A DNA stretch of 34,887 nucleotides from Hyphomicrobiales bacterium (GCA_027307405.1 DAHUXA010000020.1:1-34887); one strand, 5' to 3'. Shown: positions 9,964 to 18,112, counted from the stretch's first letter. Notes: generated from the letters alone by a model not told the origin. Numbers and translations are program-made.

Positions 9964-10386
9964 TCAAGCGCGGTCGAGCTGGCTCTCTTTGGCGACGCGT
10001 TCGAAAGCTTCGCCGGAACTTTTAATCCTGTACTGATAATCGTCGCCTTCTGACGGCAGCAGTTTGACCACGATATAGCTACCGGTCGCCGCCGTCCGGC
10101 CAAAGGTCGGCGACGTGTAATAAACCGTTTCACCGACTTGGTATTTGTGCGACCGCACCAGTATTTCAGGCGTGGCCACCGGTTGCACCGGCGGACTAGG
10201 CGTGCGGATCATTTTGGTGGCTTTTGCCGGAAGACCAGCCGTCGCCCGCGTGGTTTTGCCAACCGGTAGACGCGCCGATTTCGATGCCTTTTTCGCCGTA
10301 ACGCGAGTGTCTTTCGCGCTCTTTTTTACGGTTCGCCGTGTCGTCTTGGCGGACCGTCCGGCGGTTTTTGCTGAATGTCTGCTCAT
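9964..10386 (-). CDS. Hypothetical protein: histone H1-like basic N-terminus plus small C-terminal beta domain
   Basis: MSRHSAKTAGRSAKTTRRTVKKSAKDTRVTAKKASKSAR then HKYQVGETVYYTSPTFGRTAATGSYIVVKLLPSEGDDYQYRIKSSGEAFERVAKESQL. Start at MSRHSAK preferred. Confidence 0.7.
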   Translation of the reverse strand: MSRHSAKTAGRSAKTTRRTVKKSAKDTRVTAKKASKSARLPVGKTTRATAGLPAKATKMIRTPSPPVQPVATPEILVRSHKYQVGETVYYTSPTFGRTAATGSYIVVKLLPSEGDDYQYRIKSSGEAFERVAKESQLDRA

Positions 10387-10556
10387 AGTTTCAATATAGC
10401 AGCAAATTTCGTTTGCGGGCAAAGTTTTTTAGGCCTGAATGCTTGTGTTTTCAATAAGTTAGAGCTCGACTGGTGACCAAACAAGGTTAACGGCACATGA
10501 CGCAAAATCGTCTGGTTTGCTGTCACAATTGGTCGCTAAACGTCCCAAACGAGACC

Positions 10557-10581
10557 GGAACTGCACCTTGTCTGCGGCGTT
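10557..10581 (+). promoter_or_regulatory. EcfG-type general-stress promoter, GGAAC-N16-CGTT
   Basis: GGAAC (10557-10561), 16-nt spacer, CGTT (10578-10581); 29 nt before ATG at 10611. Confidence 0.75.
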
Positions 10582-10610
10582 TGAGGTCGGGGTACGAGGA
10601 GTTTCACACC

Positions 10611-10808
10611 ATGCGCGTCCTCATCGGAATTCTTCTCGGCATCATACTCACCGTCGGCGGTGCCTACCTTTATGATTCCCACAATGCGGCGACAGCCGCG
10701 AACTCCGTCAACGTGGAGCGGCCGATGGTCAACTGGGATGTCGTCGGCAACAACTGGAATCGCCTCACGGAGCGGGCCCGTGCCGAGTGGGTCCGGCTAG
10801 CCGGCTAA
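10611..10808 (+). CDS. 65-aa membrane miniprotein (paralog of 14881..15021)
   Basis: MRVLIGILLGIILTVGGAYLYDS...RPMVNWDVVGNNWNRLTERARAEWVRLAG; ORF track start 10497 rejected because the EcfG promoter lies inside it. Confidence 0.8.
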   Translation: MRVLIGILLGIILTVGGAYLYDSHNAATAANSVNVERPMVNWDVVGNNWNRLTERARAEWVRLAG

Positions 10809-10830
10809 CGCAAGCCTCCTCGAGAGCTGG

Positions 10831-11067
10831 TTATCTATCGAGTTGCTCTCGCATACCCACGCGCAGCGCATTGATGATGGCGCGGCGGTCTAATCGCGTG
10901 CCGTCATCGCCCTCTATTAGCAGCGGAATGCGACCGCTCAGTTCCAAATGGCGCGCCCATGACAAGGCGTCATCCAGCATCGCAAATTCCTTGAATAACA
11001 GTTGGGATTTCTCGAGTGGCGAAACGTCAGTTGACCCCTTGGGGCCGCTGTAAACACGATAGTGCAT
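10831..11067 (-). CDS. Conserved hypothetical protein, 78 aa
   Basis: MHYRVYSGPKGSTDVSPLEKSQLLFKEFAMLDDALSWARHL..., plausible globular small protein. Confidence 0.6.
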   Translation of the reverse strand: MHYRVYSGPKGSTDVSPLEKSQLLFKEFAMLDDALSWARHLELSGRIPLLIEGDDGTRLDRRAIINALRVGMREQLDR

Positions 11068-11127
11068 ATTTGACCTCGCGACTTTTGACCCCCCGGTAGC
11101 ACGCGCAGCTGCTCGCTTTTGACGAAT

Positions 11128-11152
11128 AACGCGTGACCGCTGATCGGGTTCT
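11128..11152 (-). promoter_or_regulatory. Imperfect EcfG-type promoter (AGAAC-N16-CGTT on minus strand)
   Basis: Plus strand AACG(11128-11131)-N16-GTTCT(11148-11152); one mismatch in -35; 60 nt upstream of the 11067 start. Confidence 0.35.
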
Positions 11153-11209
11153 TGACTGGATTTCCTGGCCAGTTCGCCATGCTATCGTGCCGGTTCCAAA
11201 GGAGGGCCG

Positions 11210-12184
11210 ATGCAAGCGGCTTATTATGAGCGGAATGGACCCGCGCGCGAGGTGCTGCGCATTGGCGAAATACAAACACCGCGCGCCGGCCCGGGTGAAG
11301 TGCGCGTCAAGCTCGCCGCCTCGGGGGTCAATCCTTCGGACGTCAAGTCGCGTCAGGGCTCGACTCGCAAGATAGCGTTCCCGCGCGTCATTCCGCACAG
11401 TGATGGGGCCGGCGTGATTGACGAAGTCGGCGACGGCGTGTCGAAATCCCGTATCGGCGAGCGGGTATGGGTATGGAACGGCCAGTGGCGACGCGCTTTT
11501 GGCACCGCAGCCGAGTTTATCGTCGTGCCGACCACGCAGGCGGTCGCTCTACCAAGCAATGTGAGTTTCGAAGCCGGCGCTTGTTTGGGAATCCCCGCCA
11601 TGACAGCTATTCACGCTGTCATTCTCGCCAAGGCCACCAAAGATACGATCCTTTTGGTCTCAGGCGGGGCTGGGGCCGTCAGCCAATACGTCATCCAATT
11701 TGCGAAGGCCCAAGGTGCCGCGGTCATCACTACGGTGTCCTCGCCCGAGAAGGCGAAAGCAGCGCGCGAAGCGGGTGCCGACCATACCATCGACTACAAG
11801 CGTGAGAGTGTTGGCGAACGGGTGATGGAGATCACGGGCAAGCGGGGGGTCGACGTTACGATTGAGATGGACCTGACTGCTAACGCCAAACTCATCCCAA
11901 GCGTCCTGCGGCCGAAGGGCAGCGTCATTGTTTATGGTACCGGACCGGAAGCCGTGCTCCCGGCCGCCTTCTGTTTGATCAACTCTATCCGTTTGCAATT
12001 CTTCCTGGTCTACGAGCTTGACGCGCCCGAGCGCGAACGTGCGCTAGCGGCCATCAATAGCGCGCTCAAAACAGGTTCGCTGCTCAATCGGATAGCACAG
12101 CCCACCTACTCACTGACAGATACCATTGCTGCTCATGAAGCTGTGGAACGAGGCACTATCGGCAATGTCATTGTGACTTTCTGA
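11210..12184 (+). CDS. NADPH:quinone oxidoreductase / zinc-type alcohol dehydrogenase-like (MDR family)
   Basis: MQAAYYERNGPAREVLRIGEIQTP, LAASGVNPSDVKSRQG, IPHSDGAGVIDEVG, LLVSGGAGAVSQYVIQFAKAQGAAV. Confidence 0.92.
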   Translation: MQAAYYERNGPAREVLRIGEIQTPRAGPGEVRVKLAASGVNPSDVKSRQGSTRKIAFPRVIPHSDGAGVIDEVGDGVSKSRIGERVWVWNGQWRRAFGTAAEFIVVPTTQAVALPSNVSFEAGACLGIPAMTAIHAVILAKATKDTILLVSGGAGAVSQYVIQFAKAQGAAVITTVSSPEKAKAAREAGADHTIDYKRESVGERVMEITGKRGVDVTIEMDLTANAKLIPSVLRPKGSVIVYGTGPEAVLPAAFCLINSIRLQFFLVYELDAPERERALAAINSALKTGSLLNRIAQPTYSLTDTIAAHEAVERGTIGNVIVTF

Positions 12185-12193
12185 GAGTGCGTC

Positions 12194-13387
12194 ATGGGCA
12201 CGACATCACAACGCTTCGGCTGGTATCTGGCAGTGCTCCAGCTGTTCTTCACGTTGTGTTGGACAATCTATGTCATTTACCTCCCGAAACTTGCTGCAAC
12301 CGCAGGACTCGCACCCAAAGCCGTCATCCTTGTACTGATGCTCGATCAGGCCATCTTCACGGTGTGCGATTTCTTCACCGGAATCGCCACCGACAAGGTG
12401 ACGCGTGTGCTAGGTCGGCTTGGTGTGTGGGTTACCGCGGCGACGGCACTGTCCTGCGCTGCATTTTTGATCATGCCTTTGATCGCGGGGCTCGGGACGT
12501 CAATGCTGCTCGCTGTCATCGTTGTCTGGACAGTGACTTCCTCGGCATTGCGCGCACCGCCACTCATGCTGCTCGGCAAATATGCCCGGAAACCCTCGAT
12601 CCCATATCTTTCAGCGCTCGCTTTGCTGGGTACCGGCATTGCCGGCGCGATGGGCCCTTATCTCACCATAGCGTTGCGTGACATCGACCCGCGCATACCT
12701 TTCGCGCTGGCCAGCATCGTACTGATGCTGGTCACGCTCGGCATGATCACAGCCGAACGCAGGCTGGCAGCGGCGCCCCGCCCCGCCAGCCCGCCGGTGC
12801 GTTCGTTCGGCACAATGACCACACCCGCCATCGTGTTTGCGCTCGGCATGATCACGTTGGCGCTCGGCTATCAGATGCATTTCGCAATCGACAGCGCGCC
12901 TCTCTTCCTCCGTTTCACCAATGCGGCCTCGCTGCAATGGCTGATGCCGGTGTTCTGGATCGGCTTCAACATTTCGATGTTCCCGGCGGGTATCATCACA
13001 AACCGCCTCGGCGGTTACACCGTGATGGGCGGTGCTGCCCTCGTCGGCGCGCTCGCTATCCTCGCGGCCCATTTGGCGCAGGGTCTCGGGCAGATGGTGG
13101 TCGCGCAGTTTGCTGCAGGTGCGGCCTGGGGTGCGATTCTTATGAGCGCCTTCACTGTCGCCTTTGCGATTGGCGAGAATGGCGGTGAAGGTCGCATGTC
13201 CGGATTGTTGTTTTCGGCACTGGCATTGGCGACGCTGACGCGTATGGCAACGGTCGCCACCGGCTTCAATGCCGATCCAACGCTCAAGGCGGTGCTTCAA
13301 TGGGTGCCAACTATATGCTGGGCGGCGGCAGGTTCAGCGTTGCTTTATTTGGCGACAGCGGGTGTAAAACGCTGGGTGGCGCGCTAG
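12194..13387 (+). CDS. MFS transporter
   Basis: 397-aa polytopic membrane protein with about 12 hydrophobic segments. Confidence 0.8.
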   Translation: MGTTSQRFGWYLAVLQLFFTLCWTIYVIYLPKLAATAGLAPKAVILVLMLDQAIFTVCDFFTGIATDKVTRVLGRLGVWVTAATALSCAAFLIMPLIAGLGTSMLLAVIVVWTVTSSALRAPPLMLLGKYARKPSIPYLSALALLGTGIAGAMGPYLTIALRDIDPRIPFALASIVLMLVTLGMITAERRLAAAPRPASPPVRSFGTMTTPAIVFALGMITLALGYQMHFAIDSAPLFLRFTNAASLQWLMPVFWIGFNISMFPAGIITNRLGGYTVMGGAALVGALAILAAHLAQGLGQMVVAQFAAGAAWGAILMSAFTVAFAIGENGGEGRMSGLLFSALALATLTRMATVATGFNADPTLKAVLQWVPTICWAAAGSALLYLATAGVKRWVAR

Positions 13388-14112
13388 GGCGCCACTGACG
13401 CCTCGGGGAAGCCGGCGGCATCAAGAGCGCGCCGCACCAGGCCAGACGTTTTCGCAACTTCAAGCAGCTCGCTCGCAATTTTCAGCGCAATCGGCCGTCC
13501 CTGTGGCACCGCCACTGCGATGCCCGTCTGCTGGAAATTGCCCGGAAGCACGCGTGCACCAGGCAACTTGGGCAGCAACCCTGCAAACGAGTCATGTGAA
13601 AGGGCGAAGGCATCGCCCTGTCCTTGTCGCGCCATCTCGGTCATCTTATCTACGCTCGGCACTTCCTCGACGCTGGCATCCGGCGCAGTCCGACGCGCGC
13701 TGCGCGCGGTCGTCGTGTTGGAGATGGCAACAATTCGGCGGCCCGGCTGATTGACCTCGTCAATGCTCTTAATCGTCGAGCCCGCCGGCACCAAGTAAGT
13801 GCTCGCGATGAAATAATAGGACGGGCCGAAATCCACGCGCTTTGCGCGCTCGGCGTCCTGCGGCATGAAGGCAATGTCACACTCGCCCTTCGCAACCGCA
13901 TCAGTAACCTGACCTGAATTGTCATAGATCTGCAGGGCCAATGGCAACTTCAGTGCCGCCGCGAAACCGCGGATCAAATCGACGGTGACGCCTTTCACAT
14001 CACCTTTGCCGTCCTTGATGGCAAAAAAGGCCGAGGCTGCCGGCGCAACGACCACGCCACCACGAAGCTTTCCTGTAGGTGCCAGCTGCTTGAGGTTTTC
14101 CGGGCTCGCCAT
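13384..14112 (-). CDS. Transporter substrate-binding domain protein (SBP_bac_3-like), apparently without signal peptide
   Basis: MASPENLKQLAPTGKLRGGVVVAP...KGVTVDLIRGFAAALKLPL...AKGECDIAFMPQDAERAKRVDFGPSYYFIASTYLVP. Confidence 0.85.
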   Translation of the reverse strand: MASPENLKQLAPTGKLRGGVVVAPAASAFFAIKDGKGDVKGVTVDLIRGFAAALKLPLALQIYDNSGQVTDAVAKGECDIAFMPQDAERAKRVDFGPSYYFIASTYLVPAGSTIKSIDEVNQPGRRIVAISNTTTARSARRTAPDASVEEVPSVDKMTEMARQGQGDAFALSHDSFAGLLPKLPGARVLPGNFQQTGIAVAVPQGRPIALKIASELLEVAKTSGLVRRALDAAGFPEASVAP

Positions 14113-14199
14113 GACGTCAGCGTTAGCACGCGCCGACGGAGCGGGCTACTGCGCCAGACGTTGCGATAAAATCGCGGCTGTTGTCCTTGCCGACACATC

Positions 14200-14712
14200 C
14201 TACTGCTTGTTCGGTCGGTAGTCCTGATTGGTGAAAGCGGGCCGCGTCGGGCGCGTGATGACGACAAAACCGTTCTCCGTGCCCTGGTGGCAGGCATTAC
14301 AAGCCTGTGTGAGCTTGTCGTAGCCGGCGGTGAAAGCTTTGTAATCCTTGGCCTCGATCGACTTTTCAAGCATGGCGATCTCCTTGGTGATGACCGCGTC
14401 AAGCATCTCCGCCAATGGCAGGTTCTTGAAAACCGGCACGAAATCCTGCACGTCGCCCATGATCTCCTTGATTTCGCCGAGCTGATATTCAGCGAGCGGC
14501 CAGTTGCGGGCCTTGGCGGCAAACCAAAGTTTGTTGTGCTCCACCAAGATCAAATTCATGAATTGCTCCAGGCCGGGCACATAAGCTTTCGGCGTTTCCT
14601 TTCCTGCCGCCTTTGGCGCTTCTTTTGCCTGAATTGATGTCGGCGCTTGAGCGCGAACAGCGAGCGGCAGCGATGCCGCTGCAAGCACGATCCCGACTGT
14701 TAAGCAGCGCAT
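14200..14712 (-). CDS. Secreted single-heme cytochrome c-like protein (CxxCH near C-terminus)
   Basis: Signal peptide MRCLTVGIVLAAASLPLAVRAQA; CNACHQ heme-binding motif; helical composition. Confidence 0.65.
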   Translation of the reverse strand: MRCLTVGIVLAAASLPLAVRAQAPTSIQAKEAPKAAGKETPKAYVPGLEQFMNLILVEHNKLWFAAKARNWPLAEYQLGEIKEIMGDVQDFVPVFKNLPLAEMLDAVITKEIAMLEKSIEAKDYKAFTAGYDKLTQACNACHQGTENGFVVITRPTRPAFTNQDYRPNKQ

Positions 14713-14783
14713 TTGCGGACCTCGTTTGACGAGCGCGAAATTTCTGTCACCGCGCAGCATTCAATGCAAGCCATGGAAACAAC

Positions 14784-14800
14784 ATTAGAATATATCTAAT
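14784..14800. repeat. Inverted repeat ATTAGA-atata-TCTAAT (operator-like)
   Basis: Perfect 6-bp arms in the divergent 14712/14881 intergenic region. Confidence 0.5.
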
Positions 14801-14849
14801 TTGTATTGCCGCCTTCGCCAAACGTATGAAGCCATAGAAGAGTAGCATC

Positions 14850-14859
14850 CGTATATACG
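14850..14859. repeat. Palindrome CGTATATACG
   Basis: Perfect 10-bp palindrome 21 nt upstream of ATG at 14881. Confidence 0.45.
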
Positions 14860-14880
14860 AAGCGTTCTTGGAGGTGACAT

Positions 14881-15021
14881 ATGAGATTCATTCTGGGCGT
14901 TTTCGTCGGCGCGGCACTGATGGTCGGCAGCGCCTATTTGCACGACACCGGGATGGTGCGGGCGGGCCCGAAGCAGCCGTTCGTGAATTGGGACACGGTT
15001 ATTAAAATGTGGGGACGATAG
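14881..15021 (+). CDS. 46-aa membrane miniprotein (paralog of 10611..10808)
   Basis: MRFILGVFVGAALMVGSAYLHDTGMVRAGPKQPFVNWDTVIKMWGR; strong SD ggaggtgacatATG; shares AYLxD and P-x-VNWDxV with the 10611 protein. Not in supplied ORF track. Confidence 0.8.
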   Translation: MRFILGVFVGAALMVGSAYLHDTGMVRAGPKQPFVNWDTVIKMWGR

Positions 15022-15030
15022 TCGGCCTGA

Positions 15031-16638
15031 TCACATCCTAAATACACCAAACCGCGTCTCCGGCACCGGCGCATTAAGCGTTGCGGAGAACGCCAGCGCC
15101 AGCACACGGCGCGTTTCCGACGGCGCGATGATGCCGTCGTCCCACAACCGCGCAGTGGCGTAATAAGGATTGCCCTCGGTCTCAAATTGATCGCGCAACG
15201 GTTGTTTAAATTCTTCCTCCTCGACTTCTGACCATTTGCCGCCGCCCGCCTCGATATTGTCGCGCTTGACGGTCGCCAGCACGCTCGCTGCTTGTTCACC
15301 CCCCATCACGGAGATGCGTGCGTTAGGCCAGGTGAAGAGGAACCGAGGACCATAAGCGCGCCCGCACATACCGTAATTTCCGGCGCCGTACGAACCGCCG
15401 ATGATGAGCGTGATCTTGGGGACCTGCGCGCAGGCGACTGCCGTCACCATCTTCGCGCCGTCTTTAGCAATCCCACCGGCCTCGTACTCACGTCCAACCA
15501 TGAAGCCGACAATGTTTTGCAAGAACAGGAGCGGAATGCGGCGCTGGCAGCAAAGCTCGATGAAGTGCGCGGCCTTAAGTGCGCTTTCGGAAAAAAGAAT
15601 TCCATTGTTACCAAGAATGCCAATCGGCATCCCGTGAATGTGTGCGAAGCCCGCAACCAATGTCGAGCCGTATAGCGCTTTGAATTCGTCGAACTCGGAC
15701 GCGTCTACGACGCGGGCAATGACCTCACGCACATCGTACTGTTTCTTCAGATCGACCGGCACAATTCCGTCCAGCTCGTCCCCGTCGAGTGTGGGATCGC
15801 GTGATTTCATCAACGGAATGTTGACGGCCTTTTTCGTGTTCAAGTTGGCGGCAATACGACGCGCGATGCTCAGGGCATGATGATCATCTTGCGCGTAGTG
15901 GTCGGCGACCCCGGATTTGCGCGCATGCACGTCGGCGCCACCCAATTCCTCTGCGCTCACGACTTCGCCAGTCGCAGCCTTTACCAGCGGCGGACCGCCC
16001 AGAAAGATCGTGCCCTGATTCTTGACGATGATCGTTTCGTCCGACATGGCTGGCACATAAGCGCCGCCCGCCGTGCAGGAGCCCATCACGACCGCTATCT
16101 GAGGAATCCCGAGCGAAGATAGCGTTGCCTGATTGTAGAAGATGCGGCCGAAATGCTCGCGATCAGGAAAAACCTCGGTCTGGTGCGGCAAGTTCGCGCC
16201 GCCGCTATCGACCAGATAGATGCAAGGCAATCGATTTTCGCGTGCGATCTCCTGTGCGCGCAAATGTTTTTTGACCGTCATCGGAAAGTAGGTGCCGCCC
16301 TTGATGGTGGAGTCGTTGCAGACAACCACGCATTCGCGACCTTCAATGCGGCCGATACCGGTGATCAGGCCTGCTCCGTGAATCGCATCGTCATACATGC
16401 CGTTGGCGGCAAGCGGCGAGAGTTCGAGAAAAGGTGAACCGGGATCGATCAGATTCATAACCCGGTCGCGCGGCAACAACTTGCCGCGGCCCACATGCCG
16501 CTCGCGCGCCCGCTCCGGCCCGCCCAAAGCCGCTTCGTCGCGTCGCGTCTGCAACTCCGACACCAGCGCGCGCATTCGTTCCGCGTTGGCACGAAATTCG
16601 GCGGCTTTTTTATCGATCGATGACGACAGAATCGCCAA
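15031..16638 (-). CDS. mccB: Methylcrotonyl-CoA carboxylase beta subunit (carboxyltransferase)
   Basis: [67 protein letters not shown]-terminus [14 protein letters not shown]. Probable TTG start at 16638 preceded by gggaggggccc. Confidence 0.92.
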   Translation of the reverse strand: MAILSSSIDKKAAEFRANAERMRALVSELQTRRDEAALGGPERARERHVGRGKLLPRDRVMNLIDPGSPFLELSPLAANGMYDDAIHGAGLITGIGRIEGRECVVVCNDSTIKGGTYFPMTVKKHLRAQEIARENRLPCIYLVDSGGANLPHQTEVFPDREHFGRIFYNQATLSSLGIPQIAVVMGSCTAGGAYVPAMSDETIIVKNQGTIFLGGPPLVKAATGEVVSAEELGGADVHARKSGVADHYAQDDHHALSIARRIAANLNTKKAVNIPLMKSRDPTLDGDELDGIVPVDLKKQYDVREVIARVVDASEFDEFKALYGSTLVAGFAHIHGMPIGILGNNGILFSESALKAAHFIELCCQRRIPLLFLQNIVGFMVGREYEAGGIAKDGAKMVTAVACAQVPKITLIIGGSYGAGNYGMCGRAYGPRFLFTWPNARISVMGGEQAASVLATVKRDNIEAGGGKWSEVEEEEFKQPLRDQFETEGNPYYATARLWDDGIIAPSETRRVLALAFSATLNAPVPETRFGVFRM

Positions 16639-16725
16639 GGGCCCCTCCCTATCAGAAGGAAAGTTGCCTTGATGGAACCCGGAACGCAATGGTGGCCAAC
16701 CCAACGTTGCAATTCAGCAATCTGC

Positions 16726-16751
16726 GGAACCGACCGGTGCGGCTAAACGTT
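16726..16751 (+). promoter_or_regulatory. EcfG-type general-stress promoter, GGAAC-N17-CGTT
   Basis: GGAAC (16726-16730), 17-nt spacer, CGTT (16748-16751); 57 nt before GTG start at 16809. Confidence 0.75.
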
Positions 16752-16808
16752 TCCGCACGAGGTCTCGACATCGTCGGGAAGTTCGAGGGGCATCCAGAGG
16801 AGGATTCC

Positions 16809-17531
16809 GTGAGGAAAGCTAAATTGCTGTCGACCGTAGCAGTGGCGTTGTTATTGAGCGCTGGTATCGCATCGGCACAGGGCATGGGTAAAGACACGCC
16901 GGAGCGCGCGCCTGCAGCGCAGCAAAATGCGCCAGCCGAAAAGGTCGCACCGTCAATGAAGGGCAGCGAGCATAAGGCCCCGCAAACGACCGGACAGGCC
17001 ACCCCTGACCTGAAGTCCGGGAAGAAGGAAACGACCGGCCAGTCGCCAAAGTCGGACGCTGACGACAAGGCCCAGACACCCAGCCGGTCAACCGACAAAA
17101 TGGGTACGGACAATAAGCCGGGCGCTGCTGCGACCGGTAAGTCCGACGTGAAGGACGAGAAGGTCCGCTCCAAAACCGAGCAAAACGCTCAAAGCCCGAA
17201 CGGCGCGGCATCGAAGTCGACCCAATCGACCACCGAGCAGAACCGGGCCACAACTGGGCAGGGTGCAGCGGGCGGATCAGCAAAGCTCTCGACTGAGCAG
17301 CGCACTAAGATCACCTCGATCATCAAAGAGCAGAAAGTGGAACGCGTAAATCTGAACGTGTCGATCTCGGTCGGAACGCGCATTCCCGCTAATGTGCGCG
17401 TGCACCCACTGCCTCAGCAGGTAATCGTGATCTATCCGGAATGGCGTGGTTACGACTACATTCTGGTCGGCGATGAGATCGTGATCATTAATCCGCGTAC
17501 GCACGAGATCGTGGCTGTTATCGAAGCTTAA
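16809..17531 (+). CDS. Secreted DUF1236-type protein with long low-complexity linker
   Basis: GTG start after aggagg; signal peptide (V)RKAKLLSTVAVALLLSAGIASAQ; Thr/Gln/Lys-rich linker; C-terminal YPEWRGYDYILVGDEIVIINPRTHEIVAVIEA as in DUF1236. Confidence 0.82.
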   Translation: MRKAKLLSTVAVALLLSAGIASAQGMGKDTPERAPAAQQNAPAEKVAPSMKGSEHKAPQTTGQATPDLKSGKKETTGQSPKSDADDKAQTPSRSTDKMGTDNKPGAAATGKSDVKDEKVRSKTEQNAQSPNGAASKSTQSTTEQNRATTGQGAAGGSAKLSTEQRTKITSIIKEQKVERVNLNVSISVGTRIPANVRVHPLPQQVIVIYPEWRGYDYILVGDEIVIINPRTHEIVAVIEA

Positions 17532-17555
17532 CCGTTGCACGACGGTATTTGGTTG

Positions 17556-17579
17556 GCGGCCGGGAACTTTCCCGGCCGC
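17556..17579 (+). terminator. Intrinsic hairpin GCGGCCGGGAA-CT-TTCCCGGCCGC
   Basis: Perfect 11-bp stem 24 nt after the DUF1236 stop; weak U-tract. Confidence 0.6.
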
Positions 17580-17633
17580 TTGCCATTTCATCGCCTTGTT
17601 TTGAAACTTTTTTCAAAAACCGCCCGGGTTCCG

Positions 17634-17658
17634 GGAACGACCGTCCCCCGCTTCCGTT
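17634..17658 (+). promoter_or_regulatory. EcfG-type general-stress promoter, GGAAC-N16-CGTT
   Basis: GGAAC (17634-17638), 16-nt spacer, CGTT (17655-17658); 47 nt before ATG at 17706. Confidence 0.75.
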
Positions 17659-17705
17659 GTTCCGATTGCCGCCAGCCGGCATCACCCCCCATAGGGAGGC
17701 AAACG

Positions 17706-17978
17706 ATGAAATCGTTGACCACTCTCACCGCCGTCGCCGCGCTCATCGCTGGTATTTCTTTTGCCCAGGCACAGGGCACGATGGGTTCGCCGTCTTCAGG
17801 CAGCAGCATGCAGAAGTCTCAAACAATCGGAAGTTCGCCGTTTTGTATTAACACATCAGCGAGCGGTGCGCTTAATTGCAAGTATGCAAGTATGGCAGCC
17901 TGCGAAAAAGACGCGAAGCCACAGAACCTGAATTGCTCGCCGAACCCGAACAAGGGCACGACCGGCTCAAGACAGTAA
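17706..17978 (+). CDS. Small secreted Cys-containing hypothetical protein (90 aa; possibly DUF3551-like)
   Basis: SD gggaggcaaacgATG; signal peptide MKSLTTLTAVAALIAGISFAQA; FCINTSASGALNCKYASMAACEKDAKPQNLNC. Family assignment tentative. Confidence 0.72.
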   Translation: MKSLTTLTAVAALIAGISFAQAQGTMGSPSSGSSMQKSQTIGSSPFCINTSASGALNCKYASMAACEKDAKPQNLNCSPNPNKGTTGSRQ

Positions 17979-18006
17979 AAGTTAGTAAGTGAGTAGTGGC
18001 GTAGCG

Positions 18007-18036
18007 GCCCCGCGCCGGATCCATCCGGCGCGGGGC
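18007..18036 (+). terminator. Intrinsic hairpin GCCCCGCGCCGGAT-CC-ATCCGGCGCGGGGC
   Basis: Perfect 14-bp stem shortly after stop at 17978. Confidence 0.65.
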
Positions 18037-18086
18037 TTCAACGCGCCGAAAAGACTTTTTTTCGCGGGTCGCGTGCGGCTTCGCAT

Positions 18087-18112
18087 GGAACGCGCGCGTG
18101 CATTGCGGCGTT
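18087..18112 (+). promoter_or_regulatory. EcfG-type general-stress promoter, GGAAC-N17-CGTT
   Basis: GGAAC (18087-18091), 17-nt spacer, CGTT (18109-18112); 38 nt before CsbD ATG at 18151. Confidence 0.82.

Noticed and set aside
12611-13300. 229-aa minus-strand ORF inside the MFS gene
   Set aside because: Antisense shadow ORF, His/Arg/Glu-rich, no domain.
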